From Pseudomonas sp. PB101 (GTDB taxonomy: Bacteria; Pseudomonadota; Gammaproteobacteria; Pseudomonadales; Pseudomonadaceae), in the NCBI RefSeq assembly GCF_009764265.1, contig NZ_RWIR01000092.1, positions 186,001 to 250,000 of the forward strand: 64,000 nt of DNA. The letters run 5' to 3'. The translations under genes and the position numbers were made by a program. Shown here in pieces: positions 1-7,215 of the stretch (the stretch's first letter is position 1; every line of letters begins with the position of its first letter). A model generated the notes under the pieces. That model ran no database searches, was not told where the DNA came from, and was given only the letters and a program-made list of their open reading frames with translations.

Positions 1-614
1 AACTTACCAGATTGCTGGTAGGCCGACTCGTAATTCAGTGGATCTCGCCTGAAAAGCTGTACAGAATCCACCTTGCGTACTGGCCGCATCATACCGCCAG
101 CAGACAAAATCAAGTCGATTGTTCCATATGCTAAATCCCCATTATAATCATCCCCCATAAATGATGCATAGGCGCGCCTAGTCGGCCCCCTTACTGCTTG
201 GGCGGCAGGACCGTTATAAGTATTCATCCCACCTTCGTAAATATTATTAACTCCATGCGCGACGAAAAATGCACCGAGCGGTGCTGCCAAGCCATATGAA
301 GCCCCCGTAATGGCAACCCCTACTTCAACCTGCATGGCTCCTGCAACAACCCCAACTCCGTTTTGAGCATAAAAAAGAGCCTTGGAAGCAAGGTCGGCAT
401 GTTCTCTCCTTATCTCTTGCACGCCATCCCAAGCACTTATCACCCCGTCACTCACATCATTTATAATTTCATTCACATAATTAGATATGATTACGCCAAA
501 CTGAAGCTGAGTCGTGCCATCATAGAAATTCGTAGCGCCAACCGTACACCCTAATGCAACTAGATCAGAAGCTGCTTTGGCTACATCATGTACATCACAT
601 GGCTGATCACTCAT
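1..614 (-). CDS. DUF4225-family protein, putative T6SS cargo (partial, 3' end outside window)
   Basis: An open frame starts at the ATG 612-614 and stays open for 204 codons to the left edge, so the C-terminus is missing. It begins MSDQPCDVHDVAKAASDL. It contains two glycine/alanine-rich hydrophobic stretches (around residues 85-120), then NNIYEGGMN, and near the edge RPVRKVDSVQLFRRDPLNYE. These are features I associate with DUF4225, found in proteobacterial proteins often encoded next to hcp. The start overlaps the hcp stop by 8 nt, so translation is probably coupled. The hydrophobic middle and the position directly behind hcp suggest an Hcp-delivered toxin, possibly membrane-acting; that role is inference. 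An immunity gene, if present, would lie left of the window. Confidence 0.7.
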   Translation of the reverse strand, partial: MSDQPCDVHDVAKAASDLVALGCTVGATNFYDGTTQLQFGVIISNYVNEIINDVSDGVISAWDGVQEIRREHADLASKALFYAQNGVGVVAGAMQVEVGVAITGASYGLAAPLGAFFVAHGVNNIYEGGMNTYNGPAAQAVRGPTRRAYASFMGDDYNGDLAYGTIDLILSAGGMMRPVRKVDSVQLFRRDPLNYESAYQQSGK

Positions 615-1107
615 ATTCGTTGTCCCAAGAGCTATAGGCACTTGTACTTGCCTTGTGATGCACCCAGGCAATTTCCCGATACCTGATGGCCACAAGTTCC
701 TGTGGCTGCGCGTCACCCATATGAATGGCATGCGGCACCTGAACACTTATATTGGCAACACGTCCACCACTTAGCGATACAGTAAAATATTTTTCGTGAC
801 CACCAACGGATGAAGTGCGGTAGAAATTGATTTTACATTCAATTTCTTCGCTTTCATGAAGAGCACTAGCTAATAACGGCGTAGATTTATCAATATTTTT
901 TGTAAGGATGACCGGCATATGTTTCCCACGGCCACCAAAAGTGCTTCCATCATTACCAGCTGCCATATTATGAGAGTAAGCCAGCACCATAATTTCGTCT
1001 TCATGGCTGGCCTGACATTTATTCCCAATAGAGTCCTGACTGGAACAGCCAGCGGAAATCAAACCTTGTTTTTTCCCGGTAATAGTCATGTAGCTGAGAT
1101 TTGCCAA
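607..1107 (-). CDS. hcp: Hcp family type VI secretion tube protein
   Basis: The 166-residue product begins MANLSYMTITGKKQGL and contains AGCSSQDSIGNKCQ and EDEIMVLAYSHNM, hallmarks of the Hcp1 family whose hexameric rings stack into the T6SS inner tube and carry small effectors. The TTG at 1105-1107 is preferred as start because AAAGGAG sits 8 nt upstream and the protein then begins like other Hcps; the in-frame GTG at 1114-1116 would abut the ribosome site. No sheath, baseplate or ClpV genes are nearby, so this is an orphan hcp that would rely on a T6SS encoded elsewhere. Its stop overlaps the DUF4225 gene, forming an hcp-cargo pair. The stretch is more AT-rich than the rest of the window. 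Confidence 0.9.
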   Translation of the reverse strand: MANLSYMTITGKKQGLISAGCSSQDSIGNKCQASHEDEIMVLAYSHNMAAGNDGSTFGGRGKHMPVILTKNIDKSTPLLASALHESEEIECKINFYRTSSVGGHEKYFTVSLSGGRVANISVQVPHAIHMGDAQPQELVAIRYREIAWVHHKASTSAYSSWDNEYE

Positions 1108-1461
1108 GCCCTTCACTCCTTTGAGTCAGCCGCCCATCCTCTTACAAGGATTTAAAGCAGCCACTCCTAACAAATATACAAATATGTCACACACCCAAGC
1201 TCTAAACATTGCCGATACGGGGATCAACCGTCAAACAAATCCTGCCTATAGCCACTGCCCCCCTATAAAATTCAGACAACCCCCACACCACCAAGAGAAC
1301 ATTCCTACAGCAAGCTCCTAAGTTAATTTAACTACACAGACAAACAACTCCATCATTAATAAAAAACAACTGCTACGTAAGAAATTTGCCTATACACCAC
1401 TTAGATAGAGTTTATACAAAATACCTGCACCCCTACGATTAAGGGCGCGGCGGTCTGGTGA
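1108..1461. other. AT-rich intergenic region upstream of hcp
   Basis: No convincing gene on either strand. The DNA is noticeably richer in A+T than the genome core, particularly 1320-1420. It presumably contains the hcp promoter on the minus strand, but I could not identify a clear sigma-54 (GG-N10-GC) or sigma-70 motif pair. Confidence 0.5.
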
Positions 1462-1600
1462 TCGGTAAGGTGGCGGCATTCCGGTGCTCGAAGAACTGGA
1501 ACACGCATTGGTGCAGGCGCCCGTATCCAAGTCGAGCTCGTCGGACTCGGCAGCAATGCCGACGGCCAGTACACTCTCCGCCCGAAACTGATTTGCAAGC
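1462..1600 (+). pseudogene. Short 3' coding remnant of unknown gene
   Basis: One plus-strand frame gives a protein-like C-terminal tail (RIQVELVGLG, then DGQYTLRPKLICKR) ending in TGA at 1598-1600. It has no start codon or upstream extension: a stop lies at 1459-1461 and the DNA before it is AT-rich and non-coding. The composition matches the high-GC core, unlike the neighbouring hcp region. I read it as the end of a gene whose 5' part was lost when the hcp cassette was inserted or the region was deleted. I do not recognise the family. Confidence 0.35.
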
Positions 1601-1627
1601 GCTGAATGTAAGGCCAGAAACGCCAAA

Positions 1628-1645
1628 GAGCGCCTTTCGGCGCTC
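1628..1645. terminator. Stem-loop after coding remnant
   Basis: GAGCGCC-TTTC-GGCGCTC is a perfect 7-bp inverted repeat with a 4-nt loop, 27 nt after the remnant's stop codon. Only a short T-containing tail follows (CTTAAT), so it is a weak or decayed intrinsic terminator. Seen directly; function inferred. Confidence 0.4.
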
Positions 1646-1666
1646 CTTAATAAACAGGTCGGCTTG

Positions 1667-1906
1667 TCATCGCCCTTTACCTGCCTGGCTCTGTGATGGC
1701 TGGTTGCCCAGGATCCTCAGAGTCTCACAAGCTCCTTTCGGAAACGTTGGGTTTGATTCACGAGCACGCGCAATTGTCGCAAGTGCCTTGAAGACGAATT
1801 CTGGATCCTCTTCCCCTACTTCCAAACAAGCTTTCAGATAATCAGCCAAGTCCTCTTCGGTCTTTAGGTATTCGGCGGAATCCCAACGGCGAAATTGGCT
1901 TGTCAT
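1667..1906 (-). pseudogene. HigA/addiction-module antidote-like protein lacking its HTH core
   Basis: The first 50 residues (RRWDSAEYLKTEEDLADYL, then FKALATIARAR) match the N-terminal signature of putative addiction-module antidote proteins, small XRE-type antitoxins of about 95-100 residues. In that family IARA(K/R)G is followed by the helix-turn-helix segment and then by GNPSF...LKVLRALGL. Here IARARE is joined directly to SNPTF...CETLRILG, as if about 20 residues holding the HTH were deleted in frame, leaving 79 residues. The ATG at 1904-1906 has a good GGAG ribosome site 6 nt upstream. No RelE/HigB-type toxin gene lies beside it. It is probably a decayed, non-DNA-binding antitoxin. Confidence 0.55.
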
Positions 1907-1973
1907 GATCTACTCCGCGTTGCTCAATTTAATTTGATCGTAACCTCGAATTGGAAAATTCAAATTGGGTGGT

Positions 1974-2228
1974 TCAAGGTGGATCGAGGTTATCCAACAC
2001 CCGATTCACCGCCAGCTCCCCCAACATGATCGACTGTTGAATCCCCAACAATGTATTGCTCTGCGCTCCGTTCAGATTCCTCGCGAAATCGCTCGCCATG
2101 ACATTGGCTGATGCCAGTGACACACAGGCGTATTCCAGCAGGGTGTGGTTATCGATATCGGGGGCGATCAAGAAGATATTGCTGGGTTCGCGTGGAGCGT
2201 CCGGCGATTGTTTTGCTTTTTTGGTCAT
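1974..2228 (-). CDS. DUF6124 family protein
   Basis: An 84-residue protein. The segment NIFLIAPDIDNHTLLEYAC, then SANVMASDFA, and the tail GIQQSIMLGELAVNRVLDNL match the DUF6124 small proteins that are abundant and often multicopy in Pseudomonas. No signal peptide or membrane segment; the C-terminal half is predicted helical with a repeated hydrophobic pattern. Function unknown. The start at ATG 2226-2228 lacks a strong Shine-Dalgarno, and the gene is preceded by an unusually structured leader (2229-2460), which suggests translation is controlled by RNA structure. Confidence 0.8.
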   Translation of the reverse strand: MTKKAKQSPDAPREPSNIFLIAPDIDNHTLLEYACVSLASANVMASDFARNLNGAQSNTLLGIQQSIMLGELAVNRVLDNLDPP

Positions 2229-2460
2229 GATTCAGCGCCCAGAAAAGTGGAGCCGACACCGTGTCGCTACGAATCAAAAGGGTGGCAGCTGTACGCAGGT
2301 TAGCAGACCGGGTCTTCACCAAACCGGCGCGCCCGAAGGCGCCCTGCGCACAGCTACCGTCAAGGGCAGGTACAGGCATACCTGCCTATCAGGAGCGCAA
2401 ATGCACTTAGCGAAAACACGGGCTGCTAAACCCGATCACTGACAATCAGTGACCCGAATC
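2229..2460 (-). ncRNA. Structured leader candidate upstream of the DUF6124 gene
   Basis: Read as minus-strand RNA, this leader has a 16-bp long-range stem between 2343-2358 and 2284-2299 with two G-U pairs. Inside the stem is a GCGCC-TTCG-GGCGC hairpin. A separate perfect hairpin GCAGGTA-N6-TACCTGC lies near 2367-2386 and a CACTGA/TCAGTG hairpin near 2435-2454. GGTTTAGCAG (about 2422-2431) could alternatively pair with CTGCTAACC (2298-2306), which overlaps the end of the main stem and so offers a switch. I recall similar sequences before DUF3077/DUF6124 genes in other pseudomonads, but could not check. A transcribed regulatory leader is inference from pairing and position. Confidence 0.5.
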
Positions 2461-2787
2461 AAGTTAGCGATGGCCCTCAAAGCGCACAAGCCGGCGGATT
2501 CTGGAGTAGTTGAAGGCAACGTCGCAAGGCGCTGTAGCCTTTGCGAAGGATTTCGGAATTGTCCTACAGCAGGTCGTTAAGCCTTCCGAAGGGGACGATA
2601 CATCCTCGTGCCAGACAGCTGTTTTTATAGTGTTTTTGTAAACGCTTTCGCGAGGGCGCTTGCTCCCTCGCCACAGGGGAATTGGCCGTCACGCAGCACA
2701 CCCTTTCGCCGACTACACTCGCCAATGCACTCCTTCGCTTAAACGGTATCTCCCACATCCAAGCTCTTTCACGTCAAGGACCTGACC
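2461..2787. other. Intergenic region with one REP-like palindrome
   Basis: No gene found on either strand. It separates the DUF6124 leader from the secreted-protein gene at 2788 and contains a single REP-like element near 2647-2679. Promoters for both neighbours are expected here but no clear -35/-10 pair was recognised. Confidence 0.5.
2647..2679. repeat. Single REP-like palindrome
   Basis: GCGAGGG-CGCTTG-CTCCCTCGC followed by CACAGGGG resembles the REP units elsewhere in the window but with GAGGG arms. Unlike the others it has no inverted partner within 100 nt, so it is a lone REP. Confidence 0.6.
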
Positions 2788-3225
2788 ATGCAAGTGAAAG
2801 CCGTGATTGCCGCTGTTCTGTTTTGCCTGCTGCCCAGTGTCAGCCAGGCCACCAACCTGATGTACATGCCCTTCGAAACCGTCCTGTCCAACGCCCTGCG
2901 TGCCGGGCGGCTGGATGGCAGCGTGAAGTTCTATCTGGCTGGTAACGGCCCGAGCACGAATCTTCAGATGTTGCGCACGAACGTTGTCAGCGACTGGCCC
3001 ACCAACGTCTCCAACAAGAGTGATTTCGATGCCTGTGAGTGGGCAGTGCAATCGACGTTGATTGAGTTGCAGGAAGAGGCAAAGCGGGTGGAAGCGAATG
3101 CGGTGACCAATATCGTCAGTTACTACGATCAGCATGTGCGCAAGGACCTGAACACCTATGAGTGCCGGGCCGGGGTATTTGTGGCGCGGGTGGCGTTGCG
3201 GGGGGATTTGGTGCGGGTGCCGTAG
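2788..3225 (+). CDS. Small secreted protein of the 'excinuclease ATPase subunit'-named family
   Basis: A 145-residue protein with a clear Sec signal peptide (MQVKAVIAAVLFCLLPSVSQA). The mature part has LDGSVKFYLAG, a WA(V)QSTLIELQEEAK helix, then ANAVTNIVSYY and YECRAG. This layout recalls YbjQ/heavy-metal-binding-like folds and the Pseudomonas family misleadingly called 'excinuclease ATPase subunit'. It has no Walker motifs, so that name should not be trusted. Two cysteines, in DACEW and YECRA, could form a disulfide in the periplasm. AAGGA lies 7 nt before the ATG. Function unknown. Confidence 0.75.
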   Translation: MQVKAVIAAVLFCLLPSVSQATNLMYMPFETVLSNALRAGRLDGSVKFYLAGNGPSTNLQMLRTNVVSDWPTNVSNKSDFDACEWAVQSTLIELQEEAKRVEANAVTNIVSYYDQHVRKDLNTYECRAGVFVARVALRGDLVRVP

Positions 3226-3260
3226 GTATCCCCGGAGTTGGTTGGTGTTCTGACGAGAGC

Positions 3261-3352
3261 CTTCGCGGGCAAGCCCGCTCCCACAGGGTTTTGCAAGATA
3301 GCCAATATTGTGTTCACACCGCAGCCCCTTGTGGGAGCGGGCTTGCGCGCGA
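3261..3352. repeat. REP pair (REPIN)
   Basis: Two oppositely oriented copies of the CGGGCAAGCCCGCTCCCACA-type REP core, at 3261-3288 and 3329-3352, about 40 nt apart. They sit between the convergent secreted-protein gene and the LysR gene, where they may act as a shared terminator or mRNA 3' end. Confidence 0.85.
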
Positions 3353-3367
3353 TTGACGGCGCAGCCG

Positions 3368-4270
3368 TCACGGTTGCAGCGGCTCGACCTTGCGCGTCAG
3401 CAGTTCAACAAACGCCTTGGCCATCGCCGACTTCTGATCCTTGCGCTGCACCAGCCACACCGCCGACACCGCTGCCGGATCCAGCAACGGCCGGTAGACC
3501 ACACCATCAATTCGCATCCGCTGATAAGACGCCGGCAGCACCGAAACGCCTAGCCCCGCCGCTACCAGCCCGATGATGGTCATCGCCTCGCCGGCCTCCT
3601 GGGCGAAGTGTGGGCTGAAGCCGGAGTCCCGCGCCAGGCTGAGCAGTTGCGCATACAGGCCACTGCCGTAGCTGCGCGGAAAAAACACAAAGGGCTCAAG
3701 GGCCAGGGCTGACAGAAACAGGCCTTCCTCACTGCCCTCGACCAACGGGTGCTTGGAGCTGAGCACCGCGACCAGCGGTTCGCGCATCAGCTCGACCACG
3801 CTGAGGCAGTCCGGCAATCCGAGCGGGCGCATGATGCCGACCTCGATCGACTCGTCCACCAGCGCATCGGCCACCTGGGTACTGCTCAATTCCCGCAGGT
3901 TCAGGTGCACCGCCGGGAAGCGCTGGCGGAACGAAAAAATCGCCTGGGGAATGGTCGAGTTGAACGGTGCCGACGAGGTGAAGCCGATTTTCAGCTCGCC
4001 CAACTCACCCAGTTGCGCTCGTCGCGCGACATCCGCCGCTTTATCGACCTGCGCCAGCACCAGCCGCGCCTCTTCGAGGAACAGCCGACCGGCTTCGCTC
4101 AGCTCGACCCGACGATTGGTACGCTCGAACAGGCGTGCGCCGACTTCCTGTTCCAGCGCCTGGATTTGCTGGCTCAGCGGCGGTTGGGAGATGCCCAGCA
4201 CCTGTGCGGCGCGGCCGAAGTGCAGTTCTTCGGCGACGGCGATGAAGTAGCGCAGATGTCGCAATTCCAT
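3368..4270 (-). CDS. LysR-family transcriptional regulator
   Basis: A 300-residue LTTR. The N-terminal winged helix-turn-helix (residues 1-60) has RHLRYFIAVAEELHFGRAA and SQPPLSQQIQALE, followed by the linker helix and an effector-binding domain (about 90-295) with EVGIMRP and GLGVSVLP. Length and layout are typical. It is divergent from an MFS exporter gene with only about 120 nt between start codons, the usual arrangement for a regulator controlling its neighbour. The intergenic stretch is AT-rich, as expected for an LTTR operator. The ligand is unknown. Confidence 0.9.
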   Translation of the reverse strand: MELRHLRYFIAVAEELHFGRAAQVLGISQPPLSQQIQALEQEVGARLFERTNRRVELSEAGRLFLEEARLVLAQVDKAADVARRAQLGELGELKIGFTSSAPFNSTIPQAIFSFRQRFPAVHLNLRELSSTQVADALVDESIEVGIMRPLGLPDCLSVVELMREPLVAVLSSKHPLVEGSEEGLFLSALALEPFVFFPRSYGSGLYAQLLSLARDSGFSPHFAQEAGEAMTIIGLVAAGLGVSVLPASYQRMRIDGVVYRPLLDPAAVSAVWLVQRKDQKSAMAKAFVELLTRKVEPLQP

Positions 4271-4388
4271 GGAAACCCCATTAGGTCGTAAAAGCTATCA
4301 AACAGGTCGAACAATATATTGGATTGAATCATTAGCCAGCTATATGCTTTTTTCATTGCCTGACCGGCTGCGTCCTCCGAGGTCCCCC

Positions 4389-5669
4389 GTGAAAACTGCT
4401 GTCGCCCCACTCGCCCATGAAGTTCCTCCCGCAGCACCGGACGCTATCGCCGCTGAGCTGGCGGAAATCTACATCGAAAAAGGCACCCCGGCGTTCATGC
4501 GCACGGTGCTGGCGTTGTTCTGCGGCGGCTTCGCGACCTTCGCCCTGCTCTACTGCGTGCAGCCGATGATGCCGTTGCTGTCCCACGAGTACTCCATCAA
4601 CGCGGCGCAGAGCAGCCTGATCCTGTCTATCGCCACCGGCATGCTTGCCATCGGCCTGCTGATCACTGGCCCGATTTCCGACCGCATCGGACGTAAACCA
4701 GTGATGGTGGCCGCACTGTTCGCCGCTGCGCTGTGCACCATGGCCAGTGCGATGATGCCGAGCTGGCACGGTGTGCTGCTGATGCGCGCACTGATTGGAT
4801 TGTCGTTGAGCGGTCTGGCGGCAGTTGCGATGACTTACCTGAGCGAAGAGATCCACCCACAGCACATCGGCCTCGCCATGGGTCTGTACATCGGTGGCAA
4901 CGCGATTGGCGGGATGAGCGGACGCTTGATCACCGGGGTATTGATCGACTTCGTCAGCTGGCATACGGCGATGCTGGTGATCGGTGGCCTGGCCCTGATT
5001 GCCGCGGCGGTGTTCTGGAAAATCCTCCCTGAGTCACGCAACTTCCGCGCCCGTTCGCTGCACCCGCGCAGCCTGCTCGACGGTTTCACCATGCACTTTC
5101 GCGACGCCGGCCTGCCGCTGCTGTTCCTCGAAGCCTTTGTGCTGATGGGCGCGTTCGTCACGCTGTTCAACTACATCGGTTATCGCCTGCTGGCCGAGCC
5201 GTACCACATGGAACAGGCGTTCGTCGGGCTGCTGTCGGTGGTGTACCTGTCGGGCATCTACAGTTCGGCGAAAATCGGCGCCATGGCCGACAAACTCGGT
5301 CGGCGCAAAATGCTCTGGAGCACAATTGCACTGATGATCGGTGGTCTCGCCTTGACGATGTTCACGCCATTGCCGCTGGTGATCATCGGCATGCTGATCT
5401 TTACCTTCGGTTTCTTTGGCGCCCACTCGGTGGCCAGCAGCTGGATCGGTCGCCGCGCCACCAAGGCCAAGGGACAGGCGTCGTCGCTGTATCTGTTCGC
5501 CTACTACGCCGGAGGGAGCATCGCCGGTACGGCGGGCGGCGTGTTCTGGCACCTGGGCGGCTGGAACGGCATAGGCTTGTTCATCGGCGCGTTGCTGGGA
5601 GTGGCGCTGCTGACGGCGTTGAAACTGGCGAAGTTGCCGTTGCTGCCTCAGCACACCTCGGCTACCTGA
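4389..5669 (+). CDS. MFS transporter, YnfM-like
   Basis: About 426 residues with 12 predicted membrane segments. The MFS signature GPISDRIGRKP lies between segments 2 and 3, with a second copy, MADKLGRRK, in the C-terminal half. The N-terminus MKTAVAPLAHE through AFMRTVLALF precedes the first membrane segment. I prefer the GTG at 4389 because GAGG lies 6 nt upstream; the in-frame ATGs at 4344 and 4269 lack ribosome sites and the latter overlaps the LysR gene. Probably a proton-driven exporter of a small molecule (arabinose/chloramphenicol-efflux-like family). Probable target of the divergent LysR regulator. Its stop overlaps the end of gspM by 8 nt, tail to tail. Confidence 0.85.
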   Translation: MKTAVAPLAHEVPPAAPDAIAAELAEIYIEKGTPAFMRTVLALFCGGFATFALLYCVQPMMPLLSHEYSINAAQSSLILSIATGMLAIGLLITGPISDRIGRKPVMVAALFAAALCTMASAMMPSWHGVLLMRALIGLSLSGLAAVAMTYLSEEIHPQHIGLAMGLYIGGNAIGGMSGRLITGVLIDFVSWHTAMLVIGGLALIAAAVFWKILPESRNFRARSLHPRSLLDGFTMHFRDAGLPLLFLEAFVLMGAFVTLFNYIGYRLLAEPYHMEQAFVGLLSVVYLSGIYSSAKIGAMADKLGRRKMLWSTIALMIGGLALTMFTPLPLVIIGMLIFTFGFFGAHSVASSWIGRRATKAKGQASSLYLFAYYAGGSIAGTAGGVFWHLGGWNGIGLFIGALLGVALLTALKLAKLPLLPQHTSAT

Positions 5670-6093
5670 GCACCAGCCGCGCCTCCAGGGCCTCGTCACG
5701 TTTTTCCAGGGTCAGGCTTTGCAGCGCGACGCCACCGCGCTCCATCGCGTCAAGCCACTGCAGCAACGGCTGCGCACTGCCACTGAGGGTCACGCGCAGC
5801 AGATCGCTGTCGCTCTCCATCTGGCGGATTTCCAGCCCCGCTGTAGCGGCGCTTTCGCTGATGCGCAGCGACAGCGGTTGATCGGCGTCGACGGGGACAT
5901 GGCTGCGCGGTAACGCCCGCTGCAGTTGCGCGGCCAACCCCGCCTGCAGTTGATACTGTCGCTCGACCGTTTCCAGGCGCTGCCGGGTCGGTTGCCAGAT
6001 CAGGCTGAACGCCACGACCGCCAACAAAAAAGCCCCCGACACCTGCAACAGCCGCTGTTCGCGCACGGAAATGCGTCGCCATATCTGGATCAT
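5662..6093 (-). CDS. gspM: Type II secretion system protein GspM
   Basis: A 143-residue protein with a short cytoplasmic N-terminus, one membrane segment (about 18-36, VSGAFLLAVVAFSLIW), a periplasmic coiled-coil and a small ferredoxin-like domain ending near TLEKRDEALEARL. Layout and length fit GspM, the inner-membrane partner of GspL in the assembly platform. It is the last gene of the gsp operon and overlaps gspL by 4 nt (ATGA). Identification rests mainly on topology and operon position, since GspM sequences are poorly conserved. Confidence 0.88.
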   Translation of the reverse strand: MIQIWRRISVREQRLLQVSGAFLLAVVAFSLIWQPTRQRLETVERQYQLQAGLAAQLQRALPRSHVPVDADQPLSLRISESAATAGLEIRQMESDSDLLRVTLSGSAQPLLQWLDAMERGGVALQSLTLEKRDEALEARLVLR

Positions 6094-7196
6094 GCTTCGG
6101 CCTCCACGGTGAAGGTAGCGGTCACCCGGTCAGCGGCTTTGCTCGCGCTGTCGAGCCGGATGGGCATGCCTTGTTGTCGTCCGCGCTCACGCAATTGCTC
6201 CAGCTCGGCAAAGCCGCTGGCGGTCAGCTGGATTTTCCAGCCCTCACCTGCCCGAAACTCAATGCGCTGGACCTCGACCGGGCTGGCGCCGATCACCTGT
6301 TCAATCAACTGGACCAACCCCGCAATGCGGGTCTTTTGCGATTCGGCAGGCTGGTTTTGCAGGGCCTTGAGTTGCCCTGCCATATCGACGATGCGGCTTT
6401 GCTCCGGGTATAGCGCCTTGAATCGCTGCTCATTCTGGGTGGCGAGGCGTCGGGCTTCACTGTCGAGGAAGCGAATTCGCGTCTCGCTGGCCCCCCAGGT
6501 CATCAGCGCCAGCATCAACATCACCCACCCGCCGGCACGCCAGGGCAGACGCTTGCCGCGCGGTGCGAATGCACCTTGCAGCAGGTTGATGGCCCGGGCA
6601 GGACGGTGGGTCAGGCATTGGTCGAGGGCAGCGGGGTCCTCACGGTCGTCCAGCCTTTGCAGGTGCGCGGGCAGTAACGGGGCGAGCAGCGCCAGGTGCT
6701 CTTGCGACAACGCCAGGCGCGCCGACAGTTCGCCGCCCAACAACCAACGACCGAACCACCATGCAGCGTATGGCTGATCACCACCCAGCACATCGGCATC
6801 GACGAACACCCCACGCACCTCAATGCCCGCCTCGCGCAGCAGATCAAGCACGCTGGCCAAGCGATCCCGGCCGATGACCATGACCGGGTAGCAGCCGTCG
6901 CGATCACGCGCGCCAACCCCCAGATGCACAACTTCCAGCGCTTCACTCAGTTGATCTTCCACGGCGAAAGCAACGGCCTGGGCCTCGGGTTTACGCCGCC
7001 CCGGCCATGGTTCGCTGCGTAGCCAACTGCACATTTCCATGGGCAGCAGTACATCGACCGACTTTCCCTGCAATGCCGAAGCCGTCTGATTCAGCGGCAT
7101 CGGCTGGCGTTGGCCGGTTTGCGACCACAGCACGCAAGGCCAGAGTGCGGATGGCGCATTCTGGCCCTCGGCGGTCAGGTAAAGCCAAGTGTTCAT
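6090..7196 (-). CDS. gspL: Type II secretion system protein GspL
   Basis: A 368-residue protein. The N-terminal cytoplasmic actin-like domain (about 1-220) recruits the GspE ATPase. It is followed by a membrane segment (WVMLMLALMTWGA, about 226-242) and a periplasmic ferredoxin-like domain ending TFTVEAEA. Somewhat shorter than many GspL proteins (about 380-400). The gene starts 19 nt after gspK and overlaps gspM by 4 nt. Confidence 0.9.
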   Translation of the reverse strand: MNTWLYLTAEGQNAPSALWPCVLWSQTGQRQPMPLNQTASALQGKSVDVLLPMEMCSWLRSEPWPGRRKPEAQAVAFAVEDQLSEALEVVHLGVGARDRDGCYPVMVIGRDRLASVLDLLREAGIEVRGVFVDADVLGGDQPYAAWWFGRWLLGGELSARLALSQEHLALLAPLLPAHLQRLDDREDPAALDQCLTHRPARAINLLQGAFAPRGKRLPWRAGGWVMLMLALMTWGASETRIRFLDSEARRLATQNEQRFKALYPEQSRIVDMAGQLKALQNQPAESQKTRIAGLVQLIEQVIGASPVEVQRIEFRAGEGWKIQLTASGFAELEQLRERGRQQGMPIRLDSASKAADRVTATFTVEAEA

Positions 7197-7215
7197 CGCG
7201 GTCTCTCGTGGCTAC

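Noticed and set aside
363..554. 63-codon plus-strand frame inside the DUF4225 gene
   Set aside because: Antisense to a longer, recognisable gene and no ribosome site.
1390..1626. 78-codon minus-strand frame opposite the coding remnant
   Set aside because: Serine-run sequence with no family resemblance; the plus-strand tail at 1507-1600 is more protein-like.
2788..3225. Annotation as an excinuclease subunit
   Set aside because: The protein has a signal peptide, 145 residues and no ATP-binding motifs.
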